Positions 1-9,100 of a stretch of 50,435 nucleotides of DNA are shown here, one piece after another; position 1 is the stretch's first letter; each line of letters opens with the position of its first letter. The translations under genes were made by a program, and so were the position numbers. The notes beneath the pieces are model-generated. The model did not search any database and was not told the DNA's origin. It saw only the letters and a list, made by a program, of their open reading frames with translations. The DNA is from Candidatus Melainabacteria bacterium (GTDB lineage Bacteria > Cyanobacteriota > Vampirovibrionia > Obscuribacterales > Obscuribacteraceae), in assembly GCA_027451745.1 (NCBI GenBank), contig DAIDIP010000004.1:89275-139709 (forward strand). The letters run 5' to 3'.

Positions 1-120
1 CAAGCTCAGGAACAAGCTCAGGAACAAGTTCAGGAACAAGTTCAGGAACAAGCTCAGGAACAAGCTCAGGAACAAGCTCAGGAACAAGCTCAGGAACAAG
101 TTCAGGAACAAGCTCAGGCA
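1..120 (+). repeat. 12-bp tandem repeat, ten units
   Basis: The unit CAAGCTCAGGAA is repeated ten times without interruption, with a C/T variant at position 5 in three copies and a GCA end in the last. It lies inside a reading frame, so copy-number change would lengthen or shorten the protein by four residues without a frameshift. The array may extend beyond the left edge. Confidence 0.95.
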
Positions 121-144
121 AGTATTCCAAAAGCATATAAGTAG
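1..144 (+). CDS. C-terminal end of a Gln/Glu-rich repeat protein (partial)
   Basis: An open frame enters from the left edge and ends at TAG 142-144. It encodes ten four-residue units of the form Q-A/V-Q-E followed by a short tail (ASIPKAYK). The repeat is in register with the reading frame (12 bp = 4 codons), and unit-to-unit changes are almost all GCT/GTT, that is Ala/Val, which supports it being coding. The composition predicts a polar, extended or helical, low-complexity tail. The start and any folded domain lie outside the window, so no function can be given. The opposite strand of the repeat is not a convincing gene. Confidence 0.6.
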   Translation, partial: QAQEQAQEQVQEQVQEQAQEQAQEQAQEQAQEQVQEQAQASIPKAYK

Positions 145-179
145 ATCATGTTTTTGATACGAACCAAGACCATAACATA

Positions 180-929
180 TTAGTCGCCACCGAAACGACG
201 CTCACGCTGTTTGAACTCAGCAATGGCTGTGTCAAAACATTCGGGTGTAAATTCAGGCCATAGCACTGGTGTGACATAAAATTCTGCATAAGCTGCTTGC
301 CAAAGCAAATAGTTTGATAATCGCATTTCACCGCCTGTACGGATAAGCAGTTCCGGATCAGGTAAACCTTTGGTATATAAATGCTGCTCTATCAAATCAT
401 CAGTAATATCATCAATACTGATTGCACCAGACTTGATACCACATGCTATTGTTTTTGTTGCCTCGGTAATCTCCAAGCGTGAGCCGTAATTTATGGCCAC
501 TTGCAACGAAAGCCCTTTATTGCTAACTGTACGTGTCATTGCTTCTTCAAAAGACTTCTTTAGGTTAGCTGGCATCCTGTCTAATTGTCCTAAAAAAGAT
601 AATTTCACACGACTCTCATGCAGTTCTAACAGCTCTTCTTTGAGTACCGAAGCAAATAATTCAAATAAATAATCAACTTCTTCCTGACTGCGTTGCCAAT
701 TTTCACTTGAGAAAGCATATACAGTCAAATACTTCAGTCCTAGTTTGCCAACATGCTTGACTAAACGCTTCAGGCTTTTTACCCCTTCGCGGTGTCCCAT
801 TAAGTGTGGCAATTTGCGCAAACCTGCCCAGCGGCGATTGCCATCCATTATTATTGCGACATGTTGCAAGGGCAAAGTATTGTTGCCTTGCACTGCTGTT
901 AGTTGATCAAGACTTTTCTTCACTTTCAA
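180..929 (-). CDS. uppS: Isoprenyl transferase (undecaprenyl diphosphate synthase type)
   Basis: A cis-prenyltransferase that condenses isopentenyl diphosphate onto an allylic diphosphate to make the C55 lipid carrier precursor for cell-wall synthesis. The 249-residue length is normal for the family. The P-loop-like motif HVAIIMDGNRRWA sits at residues 23-35, with catalytic Asp29. The region FSSENW follows in the first third, and the C-terminal signature RTGGEMRLSNYLLWQ is present (Gly replaces the common Ser after RT, a frequent variant). The start is uncertain: TTG 929 or GTG 923, with only a weak purine-rich stretch upstream and no in-frame ATG nearby. It is divergent from the YqeG-like gene across about 105 bp. 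Confidence 0.95.
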   Translation of the reverse strand: MKVKKSLDQLTAVQGNNTLPLQHVAIIMDGNRRWAGLRKLPHLMGHREGVKSLKRLVKHVGKLGLKYLTVYAFSSENWQRSQEEVDYLFELFASVLKEELLELHESRVKLSFLGQLDRMPANLKKSFEEAMTRTVSNKGLSLQVAINYGSRLEITEATKTIACGIKSGAISIDDITDDLIEQHLYTKGLPDPELLIRTGGEMRLSNYLLWQAAYAEFYVTPVLWPEFTPECFDTAIAEFKQRERRFGGD

Positions 930-1034
930 TTTAGCTTTCTTTGACTTCCCGGGGCTTGAATATTCTGTCTAATTTCCTTATTTTGATCAAGAATAATACT
1001 ATTCTCTATTTCAAATTTATTTGGAAACTAAATT

Positions 1035-1520
1035 ATGTGTTTTTTGCAACCCACCTACATATACCATAGTGACATAACAACTGTTAATCTAAATCAGTTA
1101 AAAGATGATGGCATTAAGGGGATCATTCTTGACTTGGACAGTACTTTAATGGCTCCCCGCAGCGGATTCATTGACGAGCGTGTGCGTAATTGGCTTATCC
1201 AGGCAGAAGAACAATTCACATTAGCGGTTGTAACAAATAACAAAAACGAAAAATATATTGAAAATGCTGCCAATTGTTTACCCATGCCTGTCATAGGACG
1301 CGCTGCTAAACCAAGCAGAAAAGCATTATATGACGTCCTTGACAAATTAAAATTGACTCCAGAAGAGGCAGTTCTAATTGGCGACAGACCGCTTACTGAT
1401 ATTTTGGCTGGTAAACGTGTTGGTATGAAAACTTGTTTGGTGAGTCCACTTGCTACAATGCGTGAGCATCCATTCATTATTTACTTAAGAAAACTTGAAA
1501 GGCTAGTAGTTAAATTTTAA
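1035..1520 (+). CDS. YqeG family HAD-IIIA-type phosphatase
   Basis: A 161-residue haloacid-dehalogenase superfamily protein. The catalytic motif I is DLDSTL at residues 33-38 (Asp33 nucleophile, Asp35 acid/base), motif II lies in the VVTNN segment, and motif III/IV is the lysine followed by GDRPLTDI near residue 120. Length and motif spacing match YqeG proteins of Firmicutes and Cyanobacteria, which are annotated as phosphatases of unknown physiological substrate. ATG 1035 is the only convincing start. Its stop overlaps by four bases the end of the convergent TPR fragment. Confidence 0.88.
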   Translation: MCFLQPTYIYHSDITTVNLNQLKDDGIKGIILDLDSTLMAPRSGFIDERVRNWLIQAEEQFTLAVVTNNKNEKYIENAANCLPMPVIGRAAKPSRKALYDVLDKLKLTPEEAVLIGDRPLTDILAGKRVGMKTCLVSPLATMREHPFIIYLRKLERLVVKF

Positions 1521-1933
1521 GCGTTATGAAAATTGTATAGCACCATATATGGTACTGTGACGCCTTGCCATGGCCCTATTCTTGGCGCTCTACTTGGGGG
1601 CATCCTCAATTTCACTGAGAAAGAGAGACCCTGAGAAAAGGAATCAGAGAAAGAGAAAACCGCATTTGTATCATCGTAAGCCAGTTTGAGATACTCAATC
1701 TCTTGAGTGGGTGCCCAAAGGGCAAGATAGCAATCGGCCCTGGCCCCATAGGCGGTGATGTTTGTCGGCTCGTGCTCAATGATCGTTGTGAGGTAGCTGG
1801 CAGCCTGTGCCCATTGCTGTTGCTGGAAATGCAACTGAGCCAACTGACGCTCCATCCAAAGCAGAGCGACCGGCATCGAATTGCTGGACATGGTAGGCTT
1901 CTGCTTGGAACATGTGAATGTACTTTCCTGCAA
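1517..1933 (-). pseudogene. TPR-protein fragment with an unrelated C-terminal tail
   Basis: The middle of this 138-residue frame (about residues 15-90) has the amphipathic helix pattern of tetratricopeptide repeats, with the typical W-x-A-A-x-x-Y and N-x-x-A-Y-x-x-R-A-x-x-Y/C spacing. After about residue 93 the sequence becomes low-complexity and basic, unlike a TPR, as expected if the gene was cut and now reads into unrelated DNA. Codon use and base composition are richer in G+C than in neighbouring genes. It could be a short intact gene, with the start at the second or third Met (around residue 15-20), but a decayed, possibly acquired TPR gene is more likely. Confidence 0.45.
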
Positions 1934-2301
1934 GCAACGCTTACAAAGTATTGCTAATCACTAACCTGAGCCTTAGTAAAATCCGTGCTGCCGAAAAGGC
2001 GAGCTGAGTGAATTGGATAATACTAGGGGCTGGGCTGTTGTGATTCTCCGGGTTTTGGAGGCAGGAATTGATACTCTTAATTTGGCAAATTGCAGGTAGT
2101 GCAATCAAGATCTGTGTACTAAAAATACAAGTAATACCCAAAAGGTTGTACACAGGGCATTTTCAGTCCTGTGACACTCAAAAATATTATTTGCCAGTGT
2201 TTAAAGAAAGCCTTTTTACAGCTCTATATGTCACATTAAATTGAGATGTTGTATATAGCCGGACTAGCGCTAGCGTTATCAAATAACAATCTGATATTGG
2301 C
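1934..2301. other. Intergenic, no gene seen
   Basis: About 370 bp between two minus-strand genes. Short frames here lack a ribosome binding site and recognisable content. The only structure noted is the perfect palindrome at 2264-2273, listed separately. Confidence 0.6.
2264..2273. repeat. Intergenic GCGCTA palindrome
   Basis: CTAGCGCTAG is a perfect 10-bp palindrome, followed by another AGCG. It belongs to a set of GCGCTA-containing elements found mostly between genes in this window (20423-20432, 24846-24865, 35340-35357, 50335-50349). Confidence 0.5.
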
Positions 2302-3051
2302 TTAATCGAGATAATTTGCTATCCAAGCATTGAAATCTTGGCCACGTGCGTCCATAAAATTATGTCCACCCCATTCAAAAGTTTTGAGAGTTGAACCAGG
2401 TATTTTTTTGTGAAAATGGTGTGTGTGCCAATAAAGAGCAATTGGATCAAAGCGTCCACAAGCAAGATGTATAGGACAACTTACTTCCGGCAATTTATTT
2501 AAAAGATCAAGCTCGGAAAAATTGCTAACAATTTCTTTTAAAGTGAAAGCCGGCATTTCAACCAGTGTTTGTTCGCGCCAACCCAAATAGCGTTTAAAAT
2601 GACTATCTTTTAGAGCTTGCATAGGACCATTGATAAATACTTCAAATGCTTTGCTTATTGGCTTTAAAACCCGACCCGGCAAACAAGCAGCAAAAATACC
2701 TTTTACAAGCTCTGGATGTTTTTGCGCAATATCTATTGAAATGATTGATCCTAATGAATGTCCAATAAAATAAGCGGGAAAATGAATATTGCCACTATGC
2801 AAAGTTTGCAATATATCTTGTCTGTGAACTTCTAAATCGGTTTTTTCATAAGGCTCATGGCTTTGCCCATGCCCGCGCAAATCGATTACAGTGCATGCGT
2901 GTCCAATGCTGCTAAAATACAAAACCTGATTTTTCCACATACGTGCATTCGATCCAGTACCATGTAAAAAAATAAGATCGCTCTTTCGATTTCTGTAATT
3001 GCCGGGCCTAAGACCATGTCCTGGCAGTATTGTTTCTGACCAAAGTTTCAT
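2302..3051 (-). CDS. Alpha/beta hydrolase
   Basis: A 249-residue alpha/beta-hydrolase fold protein. The oxyanion-hole motif LHGTG is at residues 29-33, DLRGHGQS at 57-64, and the nucleophile elbow GHSLG at 97-101 (Ser99). The acid Asp sits in the GRFDP segment, and the catalytic His in GGHNF close to the C terminus. No signal peptide is visible, so a cytosolic esterase, lipase or similar hydrolase is expected; the substrate cannot be told. It is 66 bp downstream of the glycosyltransferase on the same strand, so the two may be co-transcribed. Confidence 0.88.
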   Translation of the reverse strand: MKLWSETILPGHGLRPGNYRNRKSDLIFLHGTGSNARMWKNQVLYFSSIGHACTVIDLRGHGQSHEPYEKTDLEVHRQDILQTLHSGNIHFPAYFIGHSLGSIISIDIAQKHPELVKGIFAACLPGRVLKPISKAFEVFINGPMQALKDSHFKRYLGWREQTLVEMPAFTLKEIVSNFSELDLLNKLPEVSCPIHLACGRFDPIALYWHTHHFHKKIPGSTLKTFEWGGHNFMDARGQDFNAWIANYLD

Positions 3052-3117
3052 ACTTATACTTCACTGGCTGATACATTGGATAAATACGATATTCTTAGCG
3101 GCAACATTATTCTATCC

Positions 3118-4344
3118 CTAAATACTTGCTCGTTGCATTTTGAACTGATTTATCTTGCTATTATTGTAATCAATATGGCTGAGTATTATTTTGGCAATGT
3201 CATAAACCGCATCCACCCTGTCAAGACTCTGGTAAGAAGGTAGTTCGCGGATTGGGTTGCCATTTCTAAGTTCAGCGCCCTCAACTATTTGTACTATATC
3301 TTCTGGTTTTTTTACGATCTGTGCCAAATGCACTTCTTTACTTGCTTCAAGCAAAATATCTATAGTGCCGGCTTCTTGAGGCATAGGCTCAGTAATTATA
3401 TCTATGGCCATAGGTAATCTTCTGGCAATAGCTTCAAATGTTGTTAGTCCACCTGCTTTAGTTACCATAAGATCAACAGCATTCATTAACTCAGACATAT
3501 TGTCGTGAAATGGCAAAACTCTGGTTGGTACTTTGTTATTTGATGATTGCTCCAAAACCTTTTTATACAGTTTGTGATGATTACCACAAAGAAAAATCAC
3601 TTGGATCTTTTTCTTCACTTGATTCAAAGCTCTGTAAATGTCCCGCATATTGCCACCACCAGCCCAGCCGGCGTTTATACATAGAGTGAAAGTTTTTGGA
3701 TCTAGATTTAAATGTCTAAGAAATTTTTCTCTGTCAGAACTGGGTGGTTGAAGAAAATCAGGATGAACAGGCATTCCCACAATCTCAATTTTATTTTCTG
3801 GGACACCCCAAGACAATAATTTATTTTTTGCCGCTTCGTTAGGCACTATAGTGAGATCAGCTTCTGGACATGCCCAACCTTGCCATAATTTTTCATTAGG
3901 GTCTGTAACTACGATAATTAGACGAGTTGTTGTAAAGCCAAATTCTTTTAGCGCCCGAGCAAGGTAATGATTGCTCATTGGATGAATCGAAACTATTAAG
4001 TCTGGATGTATTTTATTGAAAAGCTTTTGCAAATAGGACTTTACTAAGCGATAACCTATTTCAGAATTATTAGGCCGAAATTGGTTAACGAAACTGTAGT
4101 AATACTTCATGCACGCTTGATTATGGCGTAGCAAAAAATTGTAGAGTTCAACAAAAACCTGATTAATAAAATGACTTCTTTCGATTATATTTTCAGAAAT
4201 AATTTTCAATTGACCAGGGTGTTTTTCTTTAAATGCTGACTCAGCAATGATAGACTGAATTCCAGCTTGAACAGCTTCAGCAGCGCTACGGTGTCCACCG
4301 CCCGTGTCTGAGAAAAAAAGGCATATTGTAGTAGAAGTTGACAT
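3118..4344 (-). CDS. MGDG synthase / diacylglycerol glucosyltransferase-like GT28 glycosyltransferase
   Basis: 408 residues. The N terminus carries FFSDTGGGHRSAA (residues 10-22), the glycine-rich opening of the MGDG-synthase/UgtP N-terminal domain, and the C-terminal half has the GT-B nucleotide-sugar pocket (AGGLTTFEA, then PMPQEAGT). Family members transfer glucose or galactose from UDP-sugars to diacylglycerol at the inner membrane face; MurG is the more distant relative. The donor and acceptor cannot be settled from sequence. Nearby alpha/beta hydrolases on both sides suggest a lipid-metabolism neighbourhood, which is an inference from position only. ATG 4344 faces the divergent hydrolase gene across 40 bp. 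Confidence 0.85.
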   Translation of the reverse strand: MSTSTTICLFFSDTGGGHRSAAEAVQAGIQSIIAESAFKEKHPGQLKIISENIIERSHFINQVFVELYNFLLRHNQACMKYYYSFVNQFRPNNSEIGYRLVKSYLQKLFNKIHPDLIVSIHPMSNHYLARALKEFGFTTTRLIIVVTDPNEKLWQGWACPEADLTIVPNEAAKNKLLSWGVPENKIEIVGMPVHPDFLQPPSSDREKFLRHLNLDPKTFTLCINAGWAGGGNMRDIYRALNQVKKKIQVIFLCGNHHKLYKKVLEQSSNNKVPTRVLPFHDNMSELMNAVDLMVTKAGGLTTFEAIARRLPMAIDIITEPMPQEAGTIDILLEASKEVHLAQIVKKPEDIVQIVEGAELRNGNPIRELPSYQSLDRVDAVYDIAKIILSHIDYNNSKINQFKMQRASI

Positions 4345-4384
4345 CAGTTCTTATTGGTTCCCTTGACTATTATATTCGCCATCA

Positions 4385-5767
4385 ATGTTTTACCGCCCAA
4401 AATTTTTAACTGTTGCCTTTAACTATTTCCTATTATTGGCTGCACTTTTTAATCTAGTTTGTCAGGCTGCTTTAGCTGCTCCAGATATCGAGAATATAGT
4501 TATTGCTCGTGCATCAGCCCATCATGACGCCGATTCTTCTTTTTCACTTTTGCCAAAAGGCAAATTTTATAAACATAAGCCATTAGACGTGGCAATTTAT
4601 CAATATGATGACACGGCTCTTGCCAAGCGCACACCGTTGCTAATTGTTCATGGTTTAAGGGCAGAATATTATCCATGTTTTCGTTGGGAAAAATTGATTA
4701 GAAGACTAAATTCAAATAAAGAATTCGCCAGCAAATTCAAAATTTATTTAGCCCGTTATGATAGCACAGCCCCACTTGACAAAACAGTGCCTCAAATGCA
4801 ACAAAAAATTGCCGAGTTCTATCAATTGGTGGGCTCAAAGCAAATAGTTGCTTTGGCCTTAAGCATGGGCGGCAACGTCCTTTATGAGTCTATGCTTGAT
4901 CCGCAAATAAATGACAAGATAAAGCTGCTTATGGCTATGGGCACACCCTTTCATGGATCGCCTCTATTTTCTGCTGACTGGCTTAAATACGGCATTTATA
5001 AAAATCTCTCATTCCCCTGGACACGCATTGATCATTCAATTGCGTATAAGCTCTACTTCTCGCGCAATCCAAATCTTCTTCAAGATCTGCGTTGGGACAA
5101 TTGTGATGGTGCAATTCCAAATGTAGGTCACTTTGCTTCCAGATTACCGCTTGGCCCAAAAGGTAATCTCATTCCTGCGCGATCAGTAAACCCACGCATG
5201 GTGGCAATTAATCAAAAGAATTTTGATAAGAACAAGCTTATTACTTATAGCGGTTATCAGCTCAATCCTTATCAATTGCCAGAGACTAAACGCATTATTG
5301 AAAACACTTTTTTGGGTCCCTACACAATGTTCACCATTGCTTTACCAGCTTATTTGGCTAGAGAACATCCAGTTCTAAAAATGCTTAATAGAGTTATCTC
5401 GACTGTACCAACCACTGAATCTGCCAGCAAAAGAGCCCAAACAAATTTTGTTTATGTTCTCAATGATGGCATTACTCCAGTAATTAGTTCCCTCTTTCTT
5501 GCTGATCCTCGTTGTGCTACCCATGGTTTATCTCGTGAAGTCGATCTGATCAAAATAAGACCATATGTAGATGTGCATACAGCGAGAATTTTTCGCAATA
5601 TAGATCATCTTACTTATATTGACGGCTCAAGACCAGGAGTTGCTCCCAATACGATGCGCGATGAACTAAATCCAGGTGCTGGTAATCGCGACATCTTCAA
5701 TTGGATATTATTTGATCTTGACTGTGTTACCGCCGAAAAAGAAACATTGCAGAGCAAAGACACATAA
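4385..5767 (+). CDS. Secreted alpha/beta hydrolase (lipase-like)
   Basis: 460 residues beginning with a clear signal peptide (hydrophobic stretch about residues 10-31, cleavage near AALA/APD). The mature part has an oxyanion-hole segment LLIVHGL near residue 90 and a nucleophile elbow ALSMGGN near residue 160, followed by GTPFHGSPLF, as in PGAP1-like and triacylglycerol lipase families. A plausible catalytic His is in the NIDHLTYIDG segment near residue 415. Export suggests action on lipids or esters in the periplasm or outside the cell. The substrate is unknown. Confidence 0.75.
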   Translation: MFYRPKFLTVAFNYFLLLAALFNLVCQAALAAPDIENIVIARASAHHDADSSFSLLPKGKFYKHKPLDVAIYQYDDTALAKRTPLLIVHGLRAEYYPCFRWEKLIRRLNSNKEFASKFKIYLARYDSTAPLDKTVPQMQQKIAEFYQLVGSKQIVALALSMGGNVLYESMLDPQINDKIKLLMAMGTPFHGSPLFSADWLKYGIYKNLSFPWTRIDHSIAYKLYFSRNPNLLQDLRWDNCDGAIPNVGHFASRLPLGPKGNLIPARSVNPRMVAINQKNFDKNKLITYSGYQLNPYQLPETKRIIENTFLGPYTMFTIALPAYLAREHPVLKMLNRVISTVPTTESASKRAQTNFVYVLNDGITPVISSLFLADPRCATHGLSREVDLIKIRPYVDVHTARIFRNIDHLTYIDGSRPGVAPNTMRDELNPGAGNRDIFNWILFDLDCVTAEKETLQSKDT

Positions 5768-5883
5768 TTAAGACAACTTAACCACGATTGCTAGACTCTT
5801 AATATTCATCCTCACATACCTCGCTTATACTAGGTACATAAATTCTTAAGCTTCCTTTCAGTCAACTAGTATCCCCTAGCACA

Positions 5884-5917
5884 GGCCCGAAAGGCTGACA
5901 GTACCTCGCATGGAGGT
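5884..5917 (+). promoter_or_regulatory. Leader with hairpins; second one masks the Shine-Dalgarno
   Basis: Two small hairpins precede the start at 5925. The first is GGCC (5884-5887)/GGCT (5893-5896) around a CGAAA loop. The second pairs ACCTC (5903-5907) with GAGGT (5913-5917), which is the Shine-Dalgarno itself, with a five-base loop. When folded this would block ribosome access. No known riboswitch class was recognised. The stems are short, so the effect is a hypothesis. Confidence 0.4.
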
Positions 5918-5924
5918 GTTATAT

Positions 5925-6185
5925 ATGCGCGTTGAATTGATTTATCACCCAGGATGCCTTTTGTACAAGTCCATACATAAAGTTTTGGAAGACGTTATTG
6001 CCGAAGAGCGTTTGCCAATTCCAGTAGAAATGGTTGAAGACAAAGTCCATGCTAATTCGCCCAGCATTCGCATTGACGGACATACAATCTTTAAAGTTAA
6101 GTCAGGACAGGGCTTTGAGCACTTAAGAGAGATTCTTCATAAAAAGTGGACTGAATTGAACAATTTCAGAAGAAATTTTTCCTGA
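5925..6185 (+). CDS. Small thioredoxin/glutaredoxin-fold-like protein
   Basis: An 86-residue protein. It opens with a beta strand and a turn of the type Y-H-P-G-C-L-L-Y, which resembles the redox-active turn of thioredoxin-like proteins, and has SPSIRIDG (the cis-Pro/strand region) later. The usual second cysteine (CxxC) is absent: the residue is Tyr. If it is a thioredoxin-fold protein it is therefore monothiol or non-redox. The start is ATG 5925, not the in-frame ATG 5910, because GGAGGT (5912-5917) lies seven bases upstream of 5925 and overlaps the earlier ATG. Confidence 0.65.
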   Translation: MRVELIYHPGCLLYKSIHKVLEDVIAEERLPIPVEMVEDKVHANSPSIRIDGHTIFKVKSGQGFEHLREILHKKWTELNNFRRNFS

Positions 6186-6198
6186 GCCGGATTCTTCG

Positions 6199-9100
6199 CT
6201 AAAACTCGTATAGTATGCCGTGTTGAGCAAAATAAATTGCTAATTTGCACTTTGTTTTTGTAAGTTGCAAAAAGTCTTCGCCATATTTTTGTAATTGTTT
6301 GCGATGAGATGAAGCTTGTTGGTCTATGTTTTCTGCACTAAATCTATCTGTTTTATAGTCAACCAAATACCAGGTGTCATCAGCTGTTTCAAGCAATAAA
6401 TCCGGACGGTTAGAATACAATTGTTCTGTACTTCTATTCATGTAGTACATCCATTCATGACTGATTGTTTTTGCATTCGCTAACAATTTCTGCAAAGAAC
6501 TGTGTGCATACAATGAAAGTAATTTTTTGCCTTCTTCCAGCAAAACTTGTTTGGTTGATGGGTGAACAACTTCTTCTTCAAATTGTTCAATTAGGATATT
6601 CAGTTCACTATCAGTTAAAGAACTTCTTTCTTTTGGCAAATATTCCATAAGTTTATGGAAAAATTTGCCTACTAATTCTGGGCTTGCTTCACTGTGTGTA
6701 CGTGATGGTGTTATGCGCCGACTAATCGATATTGCTGGTTCAGATAAAAGTTGACTGCCTAAATGAGAGTGAATGGGCTCAAGCAAAGACAAGTCTGTCA
6801 ATGCTACTTGAGCTGCCTCATCTTCTTTATTCTTGCTAGACCCGTTCTTCTCTTGTAATAGTGAATCTATGTCGTAATTTGTCACACTCGCATGCTGAGC
6901 ACCATTATCTAAAAGCAAAGGACGCAGCCAACTAGCAGCAGAATGCTTTCTATCACTACCTTCTGGCAAAAATAATCCCAGATAATCGCGTGCCCTTGTC
7001 ATAGCCACATATAACAAACGCTTTTTCTCTGCTACATCCATATCATCATCAAGAGCTTTACCTAACAGAAATGGCAAAGGCAAACCTTCTTCTTTTTCTT
7101 GCTCAGTACGACTAGTATTTAAAACTATGCCAAACTGCTGATGAAAAAGTAATTTTGATTTGTTGGAATTTATAGAGACTGACAAAGCAGGTAATGCAAC
7201 AGCTGGAAATTCTAATCCTTTTGCTGCGTGTATTGTCATTAATTTTACTGCTTGTTGACTTTCAATGGTGGCATTTGTTTGCTCCACTGATAATTGGCGA
7301 GACAATTCTAAGCGTTGTGCAAATTCAGCAGCATTCAAATTGTCTTGTGCTAAAACATAAAACTTCCAAACATTTTTATATCGTTGTTTCCCCTCGGGCA
7401 AAGTTAAAACGACCAAGTCATAATTGGTTTCACGAATGATTTTGTAGACCAACTCGCTTAGGCTGAACAAAGAAACATCATTCAAAAGCCGTTTCAAAAT
7501 AATAATTGTTTGTGCAACAGCTTGATACCCGTCTTCTTTTTTTAGAGAAGAGATTTCGTCTGCATGCAGCATTGCTTGCCAGAGTGTACGATTTGGCACC
7601 GAGGACAGATTATGAATAAGATCGTCGCACAGACCAAACATTGGTGAACGAAGTACAGCCAGTAAAGCATGACTATCGCTAGGGTTACTTAAAAAGCGAA
7701 GCATATTTTCCAGATCGTAGATTTCCTGACGCTCTAAAAAATTTCTTCCCCCAGAAGTAACATAAGGTATTCCCATTTCACTTAAAGCAGCTTCAAACAT
7801 TTGCAAATCGCTATTGCGCGAAGTCAAAATAGCAAAATCACCATAGCTAATCGACTTTTCTTTACCGCTTTTATCGGCTATTTTTGCTCCAGCTTTTACT
7901 TTGTCTGTAATCCATTTAGCTACTGCCTTGCCTTCAACAGGCATATTTTCTTCAGATGGTAATTGAATCACTTCAACATTGGGTTGAGACTTCTCTTTCT
8001 CGATTTCAGAGACCTGTACTGTATTTCTTTGTGTTTTAAGAGCTCGATATTTTGCCCTGTAATCGACATGAGCTAATTGTTCAGGCAGTAGAACAGAAAA
8101 AATTGAATTGACAAAATTGACTATATTTTCATGGCTTCTAAATGAATGTTCAAAAGAAATAACAGCATCACTCTTTCTTTGCCAAGCATTAAAAGTAGAT
8201 ACATCTGCTCCTTGAAATTTATAAATGGACTGTTTATCGTCTCCAATCAAAAACAGCGTAGTATCGGGTCCGGCAAGCAAAGAAATTATTTCTGCCTGAA
8301 TGGGATTAGTATCTTGAAATTCATCAACCAAGATATGTCTCAATACTTTGTTGTAGTGTTTGCGTATAGGAGAATCAGGTTCTTTTAGTATTGTGCTAAC
8401 TTTGGCAATTAAATCGTCAAAGTCTAATTTGCCTAGCTCCAATTTTTTTGCTGCATAGATATTTTGGGCTAATTTGGTTGAAGATAATAGATCTTTCCAG
8501 AGCAGCCAATATTGATCATTGTCATTGCGTTCATCAAGGGCAATCTTTACTGGTAATCCAATACCTTTTTTGTTTGCTTGGCTATAATCTTTGCTCTTTT
8601 CGATTAATATTTTTATTGCTGCTCGCATAGCTTTAGCTTCATCACTATTGCCACCATTAGTTCGCAATGGACCTATAGTTTGTATGCTTAGCAAAATCTG
8701 CCAAGCTGATTGTATTTTATTCGTTTGAAAGTAAATATCGTGCTCATGCGAAAACGAATCAAAAAATTCTTGCAAATTTGTAAAACTCGCAATTGCTTCT
8801 TGTCGCATTTGCTCTAATTTGTCAGCACCTGCTCCTACCGGCCCTCTATTTAAGTGGCTTATTGACTCTTGCCACTCCTTATCTAAAACAAGATCAAATA
8901 AAAGCTGTTTTTGTGTTTGCAATAAGAGAGATGCCAAATGCTCTTTCAGTTTATCTAACGATAGCCTTTCCATTTCTGCTATTAGTTTTGCAAATTGCAA
9001 ATGATTTTTGAGCGCAATGTGCAAAAATTCTCCTATTGCATCCAAGGAAAAATGTTCTAATAGATTTTTGCCGGTGCCTTCTGAGGCAATAATCTGTCTG

